Assembly (NCBI GenBank): GCA_028984105.1
Contig: CM054821.1
Location: forward strand, 21,313,090-21,377,089
Length of the DNA: 64,000 nt
Source: Lavandula angustifolia
Lineage: Eukaryota > Streptophyta > Magnoliopsida > Lamiales > Lamiaceae
Reading direction: 5' to 3'
The position numbers and the translations under genes are program-made. Positions 56,782 through 64,000 of this stretch are shown in pieces. Each line of letters opens with the position of its first letter. Within the stretch, counting starts at the first letter, position 1. The notes beneath the pieces were generated by a model, which saw nothing but the letters and a program-made list of their open reading frames with translations, ran no database searches and was not told the DNA's origin.

Positions 56782-57445
56782 CGACTCAGATTCATCAATG
56801 AATTGCAAGATCTCGAGCTCGAGGAAGGGATCTGATTCTGCAAGAACTTCCATCCTTCAAGTGCCTTAAAATTGTTGCAGAGCAATTTCATGCACTTGAG
56901 GTGAAGATTAGGTGCGTCGTAGTCTCTTGCTAGCTGAAGCACATCCACCACATTGTCAATGGTTAGCTGCTCAGCCAACACCCTTGTACATTTCTGCTTC
57001 AACTGTCGTACCAAGTGTACATGCGACAATGCAAGCAAATGAATTCCATACTTCTTCAGCTGCTCCTCATCACATCTGAACAGAAAAATCAAAGTCCTTC
57101 ATTCACAGTCTCATACCAATCCAAGTCTTTGCTATCAATTAACGGTCTAAACATAAAATTGAATTACATTAAATTCTTAATTAGCCAAACTCGAGATCGG
57201 AGTTACAGTCAGATCAGAATATCAAACTTGTAATAAACCTACTATATTAGAATTGGGGCTTCGATCAGAAATGCATTATGCATACTAATTAAGAATACGA
57301 AATCTTAATTAGAAATTATAAAAATAGCTGGCGATGACGTAAACTAACCGGTAGGAATAAAGAAACTCGATAAACAAGGAAATGGCATCGCCAGGCACGC
57401 CGATTATATGTTGTGATTTGAGGTTTCTCCAGCAGTGTTAACGCG
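56782..57445 (-). pseudogene. BTB/TAZ (BT1/BT2-type) protein pseudogene
   Basis: Two exons survive. The first (about 57445-57349) encodes IIGVPGDAISLFIEFLYSYR, the end of a BTB domain. The second (57075-56782) reads CDEEQLKKYGIHLLALSHVH, TRVLAEQLTIDNVVDVLQLA, NLHLKCMKLLCNNFKALE and GWKFLQ. GT/AG borders fit in phase. Downstream, LELEILQFIDESES is readable only in another frame, one base short (CAGAATCAG where the family needs an extra G), and the BTB part also needs a frame change near 57413. The rest of the BTB domain and the whole TAZ zinc finger are absent. BT proteins are CUL3 adaptors and calmodulin-binding regulators. This copy is dead unless the one-base gaps are sequencing errors. Confidence 0.78.
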
Positions 57446-57482
57446 AAGGAGAAGATAATTCTTAGATAATTTTTTTTGGGTT

Positions 57483-58122
57483 AATACCCTCTATTGACCA
57501 AAACCGAAAAAAAAATACAAATATGGCCTGCAACTTAAATAAAACACAAAAGTAGCCATTTTGTCTTTATTAGGCGGGGCCGATGGGAGGGCCGATGAGG
57601 GCCGATGGGGGAGTCCATAGGCCCTCCATCGGCGGAGGGCCGATGGGAGGGCCGATGGAGGCCGATGGGGGGAGTCCATAGGCCCTCCATCGGCGGAGGG
57701 CCTATGGGAGGACCGATGGGGGGAGTTCATAGGCCCTCCATCGGGGAGGGCCGATGGGGGCCGATGAACTCCCCCTTCGGTATTTCTATTCGAATATTGA
57801 TATTCGTATTCAAATTTTTAATATTCAAGTTCGAATATAAATATTTGATTCGATTCGATTAGTATTCAAATACGAATACAAAATTATGATATTCGATTCG
57901 ATATTCGAAAATATTCAATTAAATATAAATATATAATACATTTATAAAAATATTTATATTAAAAATATATTTTATAAAACTTAATATAATAAATTTAATA
58001 ATTTTGAATATATATATTTAAAACTTAAATATTTGAATTTTTTTTGAAATTGAATTTTTTTTGAGGGCCGATGGCCCCAAAAATTTGAATTTTTTTTTGA
58101 GGGCCGATGGCCCTCTGCTTCA

Positions 58123-58157
<35 letters not shown>

Positions 58158-58412
58158 GCCGATGCCCTCTTAAATTTTTTTTTTTTAATATGTTGAGGGC
58201 CGATGGAGATCGGCCCTCCATCGGCCCCTCGGCCCAGTAATTATTCCCGATTTTTTCCTTTAGGGCCGATGGACTCCATAGGCCCTCCATCGGCCCTCCC
58301 ATCGGCCCTCCATGGGATAAAGACAAAATAGCTACTTTTGTGTTTTGTTTTAGTGATTGGCTACATTTGTGTTTTAATGTTTACTATTTGGCTAATAGTG
58401 AAAATGCCTCTT
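57483..58412. mobile_element. TIR element with CCGATGG minisatellite
   Basis: The inverted ends share AACACAAAAGTAGC then ATTTTGTCTTTAT over about 90 bp. Next to each TIR lie tandem GGGCCGATGGGAGGGCCGAT units (57573-57775 and inverted at 58196-58315), enclosing an AT-rich core and a T run at 58127-58155. There is no transposase. It abuts the BT pseudogene and may have removed its 5' part. Confidence 0.65.
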
Positions 58413-58609
58413 TTTTTTAATGAACCAAGATATGGGCCGGATCATATAAGAATATGGACCAAGATGTAAAAAACAGATTGTGACCCATTCGGTTGCAGGT
58501 GCAATGTATAAGAGACCAACTCTTTAATTATTGGATGGAGGCATATATAAAAACTAATATATTATAGTTCAATACTATTTATAAAAACTATATATATATT
58601 AGTGGAAAT

Positions 58610-59613
58610 AGGCCTTTTTACCCAATCTCCTTAAAAAAAACACAAATCTACCCACCAACTATAATAATAGTTATAGAATACCCAATATTACATATTTACC
58701 CTTACTTTTTTCAATTGTCAATATGTGCCGATAGTACCCTACGGGTGCCGATAAATTATCATCGGCACTGGAAATTTCAAAATTAAAATTTTTTATTTAT
58801 AAAACAATTGATAAATAATTTTAATAACGAGTGCCGATAGGCTAAGACAATCCATCGGCACTGCCAACGGTACTACCATCGGCACTCGCAATTTTTTTAT
58901 TTTTTATTTTTATAAACCAATTGATAAATAATTACGAGTGCCGATAGGCTAAGGCAATCCATCGGCACTGCTAACGGTACTGACATCGGCACTCGGTATT
59001 TATTTATTTATTTTTGTTTAGAAAAGTTAGTCAAAAGTTGCGAGTAAAGGCACTGCGAGTTTGCGATAGGCACTACGATAGGCACCGAATATAATTTACA
59101 GTGCCGATAGAGCAAAAAATCCCATCGGCACTGCCATTGATTTTAATTTTTAATGTTAATTTTTAATCATAAGCATGTAACATGTGATTAATCATAATTT
59201 TTTATCATTTAAAAAAAAAATAATAAGTAGTGCCGATAACATGATCGGCCTATGGGACCTTGTTGTTTTAAAAAAAAAAAAATTAATAGAGGGGCCTTGT
59301 TGTTTTAAAAAAAAATAAAAAATTAAAGAGTGCCTATGGGTGCCGATAACATGATCGGCACCAATAGGCAATCATGTTTGTTTTCGAATTCCTATATTAT
59401 TTACTTAAAATAAATCGTAGGCACTCAGCGGCACCTATAGGCACTCCATCAGCACTGAAAGATTTTAACAAAAAAAATATAATCAAAAAGCAAACAAGAA
59501 AGTTGATGAAAATTTGTGGGCAAATTTCTAATCTTGGGTATTTGGTGAATATAAGTTTAAGGAATGAGTATTATTGTGTTTTTTTTATGTGAGAATGGGT
59601 AAAAAAGCAAAAC
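58610..59613. mobile_element. TIR element with GTGCCGATA/TATCGGCAC palindromes
   Basis: The ends TTTTTACCCAATCTCC then TAAAAAAAACACAA are inverted at the right (TTTTTTTATGTGAGAATGGG). The interior holds at least ten copies of GTGCCGATAG or ATCGGCAC, many in hairpin pairs (GTGCCGATAACATGATCGGC). No coding capacity. Architecture parallels its neighbour at 57483-58412. Confidence 0.6.
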
Positions 59614-60058
59614 TCTCTATATATTACCCTTATTACCCTTATTTATATATAAGGAGATATATGGTTACTGTTACCACAAACAAACAGTAAAACACGAATA
59701 GTTACTGTTGCGCTGAAAAAAAGGAAAGCTACCTCCCCTCAAATTTCATTTCTTCCGTTCTAATTTTCTCTCTCTTCGCTCACCCCTTTTCCCGGAAACC
59801 CTTCGGAGGCGTCTTCTCCTGCAGCCATCAAGATGAAGAGTCCACTTCCGCCGCCTCTGCGACCGCGTCTTCTCCGGCTCCCCCTCCGCCGCTGACCTTT
59901 CTTTTGCAGACCTCTGCAAATCTCCTACTACTCACCTCCTCAATTTCGCCTAAACTTGGAAATTATATTTAACTGTTTGATTATCTTCAACTAATTTAAA
60001 CCCAAAATCCTTGCGTATTTTTCACACGCCCAAAACCGCAGTAGCCGAGCACAGAAGA
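59614..60058 (+). promoter_or_regulatory. Promoter and 5' UTR remnant of the PITH pseudogene
   Basis: TATATATAAGG near 59645 is a possible TATA box. CT-rich sequence follows. A 20-codon upstream frame (59833-59895, MKSPLPPPLRPRLLRLPLRR) precedes the main ATG. Confidence 0.4.
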
Positions 60059-61647
60059 ATGGCTTGTATGCACGATCACAGCTGCGAAGATAACGATTGT
60101 TCCTCGGGTTGGTCTCTCTACCAGCACATTGATCTATCCAAGGTTTTCCGCTTTCTCTCTCTACTTTAGGTTTTACTTGAAAAATCCTAATTTGCGATCA
60201 TGAAATTTGTGGCTCTGTTGCGCATTGCTGTTGCCTTACTTCAGATTTACTGTTTTCGCGGATGAGTTTTGGTGTTCCGAATAGTTCATTTATCCATTTT
60301 CTATGAATTTTATGTTCGGTCATGTGCTAGAATCTACTAATGAGGAGTTTGTTGAGCCGCCTCTCTTCTATCTCACTATACACAGTCAAATGAATTATAT
60401 CATGCATTTTGCGCGGTCTGAAAGTTTGTCTTTGAAGGTATCTGCACTGAATGAAGCTGTTTCTGGAAGTGTGAAGTCAGTGTTTGGGAGCAGCGTCTTA
60501 ACTCTTCAGAGGTAATTGAAGTTTAGATTTCTGTTTGAGCAGTGAAATATGATGCTAATACATTACATATGTACTGTTTGCATTTTTTCCCTGAACTATT
60601 TGCATTTAGGATGGGATTTACATATTCTTAGCTGCCATGAATTTGCTGCATTTCTTATCACGATTGCAATAGTTGCTATACAGTTTGGTATTATTGAATG
60701 AGAGACATGGTGCGTGGGACATATTTATTTACTGTTCTTCCTGTTACTGATTGTGGTTGTGTTTGATAGATAAGTGCTTAAATGAATTCGCCTTGAATGC
60801 AACAGGGTCATTTGGAAAGTAATGAAGGTGATCCTGAGTTGATAGTCTTCATTCCGTGAGTATCAAACTTCCTTGTTTGATGGACAGTGGTGAATATCCT
60901 GTTGTTTTGTTGTGAAAGAAATTTTTCAATTTGAGGAAGAACTTGTGTTTTCCTCGCCGAAGCCTTAAATACTGTACTGCTGGTTGTGTTAGAGTTAGAC
61001 ATTTTGGCTTAGTGGATTTTTTTTAATGATTTGGGCAGATCGAAAATCTATGTTCTTAAGGAAGATGCATCTTCATATTATACAATTCTGGATTAAGGAT
61101 GGTTTTTTTATGTTATCAGTGTGATCTAATCTGTTTGTTTGTCTTTTGACCATTTAATTTTACCTTAATTTGTGAGCTTATATTTTTTTGGTTGCATAGA
61201 TTTACATCAGATGTTAAGCTAAAGAGCATTTCAGTTGTTGGTGGTGCTGATGGGACAAGTCCTGCAAAGATGAGAGCGTGAGTTCCAGTAACTACTGTGT
61301 CTTTTCATTTTTAGCATGCTATATAGTTAAGTTTGATCCTTTTTCCTTTCAATATGCTGGAATAGCATTAATATGTTGTACTGCTGATTTGTGTCAATTT
61401 ATATTTCTCACCATTTCCTCCTACCAATTAAATTGTTGCCTGAATATATTATGTTCTATCCAGATTCATCAATCGAGAGGGTATTGACTTTTCAGATGCT
61501 CAGAATATGCAACCTGTGCAGGTGAGCTGTTACGTTAGCTTTTTGATCGGACTGTACTTATAACTATCTACCTTATTGACCGATTTGATCATCTTAGGAG
61601 TGGAACTTGGTGGAAAACTTATAAGGAATTTTGGATTTCCAGACAAG
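60059..61647 (+). pseudogene. PITH-domain protein pseudogene
   Basis: Six exons with correct GT/AG borders: 60059-60142 (MACMHDHSCEDNDCSSGWSL), 60438-60511 (VSALNEAVSGSVKSVF), 60806-60855 (GHLESNEGDPELIVFI), 61200-61277 (FTSDVKLKSISVVGGADGTS), 61464-61521 (FINREGIDFSDAQNMQPVQ) and 61598-61647 (EWNLVENL). They match plant PITH proteins (proteasome-interacting thioredoxin-type domain). Lesions: about 7 bases are missing after SVF in exon 2, shifting the frame. Exon 6 has an in-frame TAA at 61622-61624 right after NL. The remaining third of the domain is missing downstream. Intact splice sites point to recent loss. Confidence 0.85.
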
Positions 61648-63165
61648 GTGAAGTTTCCTTAGTTATATTTACTCTCATATGAGTTCACTGTGTGGTATCA
61701 TAGACTCTCTTCCAAGCGGGGGTTTCACACCGCGTAGCAACCTAGGTTAGCACCGCTTTTAGGCGTTTATTGCTTTGAACTACAGGCTAGATTGGTTTAA
61801 CTACCACTAATCAATCATTTAGATGACCACTTAACCTTACTATAAGACTTGCGGAAGATCGGGATCTTTACAAAAAAAGCTTTATAAAGTTTTCGTCTCA
61901 ATTCATATTTATCCGCGAGCAATCTACGTTTGTGATCTCGCATATTTAGCTTCTCCGACATCGTTTCCCTCTCATCTTTTTGCAAAAAAGCTGCTCCATG
62001 GTGGTATCACTCCTTTTACCTTTTTTTTGGGTTACGACTATACTGAACATGACTTTCTACCATGGATGAATTATCTTCATCAATTTCAAAAGGTGACTAT
62101 ATTTCCTTTTCCAGATTTTCATATAGCTATATAGCAACAATTATTGTGTAATGATTATTATTTTTAAGCTATGTTAATATCTAATTATTGTCCTTATTGT
62201 ACTATGTATTTTTGTTTCAATTTAGGCAATAACAAACGGACTATTGGCGAATCTTCGAACCCTAGAGGTAGTGAAGTTGTTTGGTTTATCTATTATGTTG
62301 CTCTATCTAATTTTTTTTACAAATATTTTTTGTTGTTTACTCTCATAATTTTCTTTTTTTAGGTCAGAGGATTCTTCGTGTTGAGAAAAGACCAAATTTA
62401 AGATTTCGTGACCCACCTGTTTTAGAGACGGTTCATAGTGAAAATGCACCCATTCTTAGAGATTTTGAAGTTGTCACTGATGTCGTTGGAGGTGTGTCTA
62501 TATTTCTTTAATATAAGTCTTTCTAATTTTCTGTTCAATCTATTTAGATTCTAAAACTTAGTTTATCTTTATTTATTTTTTAAATTGATTTATTTATTAT
62601 ATTTTCTGTTTAATTTATTATTATAAGGTACAATCATTTCTACAATGGATGCATCGTCGTCAAATTCAAAAGGTCACTTTTTTTACCTTCTCTTAGCTCA
62701 TTATTTATACTCTTATTTCTCGCTTCTAATTTGTGATCTTAGAAGTAAGTGTCAACTTTTGTGGGCCAATTTGCTATTTCAGAGTTTCTTGTTGATGATC
62801 GATTACTGTGTTTCTTTTATCATTAAAGTTTGATTGATCGGAATTTGCAGATCTTGTTGTGATATGCTCATTTACTCCTAATTGTGCTATGTTTTTGTAA
62901 TTTAGATTCAAAACTTGTTTGATGATTTGCTGCTTGGATAAAGTTTAAGATTTTAACTGGTTGTGCCTCTTAATTGTACTCTTAGTATAAGAAAACTTTA
63001 CGCGATCGACTACTGATTTGACAAAGTTTATGATCATTTAGAACGTTGGATATTTAGTATTGCAATTGTATTCTTATGAACGTATTGTGTAGTAATTCAT
63101 TTTCTTATGAACGAATCTTTGCTTACATTCCTTAATTTTTCAATTGTTCACTTAATCTGTCTTAG
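61648..63165 (+). other. Sequence between PITH and GLR remnants, with possible short exons
   Basis: Three exon-like segments bounded by GT/AG occur near 62064-62092 (MDELSSSISKG), 62226-62270 (NNKRTIGESSNPRG) and 62364-62491 (QRILRVEKRPNLRFRDPPVL and onward). A second similar start (MDASSSNSKG) lies at 62645. I do not recognise the protein. These may be parts of a transposon gene. Confidence 0.3.
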
Positions 63166-63402
63166 AAATTTAATGACTACACGATGTATGCTTATGACTC
63201 AGTGTGGCTACTAGCATGAGGATCCAAGATTGCACAACTCCAATGGAAGCATCATCCGTGTTGAATCTCTACGAGTCTTCAACGAAGGCCAGACCCTCCT
63301 GCAGACCCTTCTTGGGATGAACTTCAATCGTGTAGCTGGCAAAGTTCAGTTTGATTCAAACAAGAATCTGGTTAACCCAACATTTGATATCACTTTGAAC
63401 CC
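63166..63402 (+). pseudogene. Glutamate receptor-like (GLR) gene fragment
   Basis: After an acceptor CTTAG, FNDYTMYAYDSVWLLA (63169-63216) matches the ligand-binding region of plant GLRs. A stop follows. In another frame from 63221, DPRLHNSNGSIIRVESLRVF and then GQTLLQTLLGMNFNRVAGKV and QFDSNKNLVNPTFDI continue the same region. About 25 codons between them are missing. No transmembrane or pore exon is present. GLRs are amino-acid-gated Ca2+ channels; this is a dead fragment. Confidence 0.8.
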
Positions 63403-64000
63403 AACCTTGCTATCAAGGCAAAAGTTTTCATTTCTTCCCATGAATATGATGCATTGGATGATAAATATTTGCATAATATTATAGAATTAGATGATTTAGT
63501 TTATAGCAAATAAAGCAAGTAAAATACACTTACAGTTTCGTCACTTCTTCCCGCCATATTCCAATAATTAATATTTATCGGGCCAGGCACCGCGCTAGGT
63601 GAACAATTTCTAGTATATATATATATATTGAATACTATTATACTATCATATCCTAGTAGGATAATCTAAATTAAAATATTATACAGTTAATTTCGAAATA
63701 GTGTTAGTCGTGCAAGAATTTAATTTTATAGTACTACTTTTACGTGTGATATGGAAAAATTTATAACCCCTATTCGAAGTGCGATAGCTGATGGCTAATG
63801 ATGCGGGGATGGGGGTGGCACAGTTTTTAATTTTCTGTATTCAATTTAATTCAAATGAAAGTTGTTCCACCCTATAAAATGGGTGGAAATTTTATACTAT
63901 TAAGTTGGCGTGTAATATTGTTTTCCACTAAGATAAATATATAAAATCCACAATTGACACTACAGTAATATTTGAGTCATCTATTTGCAACTTTCTAGTG
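63403..64000. other. AT-rich intergenic end of window
   Basis: No feature recognised apart from a short TA run near 63618. Confidence 0.4.

Noticed and set aside
58120..58326. 68-codon minus-strand frame
   Set aside because: It lies in the CCGATGG minisatellite and a poly-T run.
60303..60515. 70-codon plus-strand frame as a separate gene
   Set aside because: It is intron 1 plus exon 2 of the PITH pseudogene read through.

Overview
This is a plant nuclear window, from an angiosperm and most likely an asterid eudicot. The evidence is plant gene families with typical plant introns (a UTR3-type nucleotide-sugar transporter exon, an RLCK-VII kinase, a MIR395 hairpin, and BTB/TAZ, PITH and GLR remnants), many Stowaway MITEs with the CTCCCTCCGTCCC terminus, and Copia retrotransposons primed by initiator tRNA-Met. 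Only one complete protein-coding gene is present. Most of the window is transposable elements and decaying gene pieces.

Layout: 0-0.2 kb, first exon of a UDP-galactose/UDP-glucose transporter on the minus strand, cut by the window edge. 0.5-5.2 kb, six Stowaway MITEs plus a MITE with 8-10 bp flanking repeats. 5.4-5.7 kb, a palindromic MITE. 5,759-19,151, a complete 13.4-kb Copia element (A, plus strand) with LTRs, ATATA target duplication, PBS, gag, pol and a long extra 3' reading frame. 19.2-21.4 kb, a DNA-transposon derivative carrying a Myb/SANT reading frame. 22.5-23.2 kb, SINE-like repeats. 24,060-26,939, an intact six-exon PBL2/PBL3-like kinase. 28,166-29,207, a Pack-MULE-like element with a perfect 9-bp target duplication. 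About 30.14-30.22 kb, a MIR395 hairpin on the minus strand. 34,376-35,990, a solo LTR of the same Copia family. 36,259-50,393, a second full-length copy (B, minus strand, AGCTT duplication), itself interrupted in gag by an unrelated solo LTR (46,782-48,154, GAACG duplication). 51.05-51.5 kb, a mosaic plastid insertion (23S rRNA plus ndhK) between 28-bp direct repeats. 53.3-56.4 kb, tandem and foldback repeats with Stowaways. 56.8-57.4 kb, a BTB/TAZ pseudogene. 57.5-59.6 kb, two TIR elements packed with CCGATGG or GTGCCGATA repeats. 60.1-63.4 kb, a PITH-domain pseudogene and GLR fragments.

The Copia family is the dominant theme. Both full copies encode gag, protease, integrase, RT and RNase H, then an extra frame of about 1,170 codons. 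In both copies that frame is preceded by the same branch-point-like and 3'-splice-site-like sequence, which suggests expression from a spliced RNA. Copy A contains patches in which CAG/CTG is replaced by CGG/CCG or CG, creating frameshifts and substitutions. This looks more like methylation-linked basecalling error than evolution, so its broken frames should be read with caution. All coordinates and alignments were worked out by eye.
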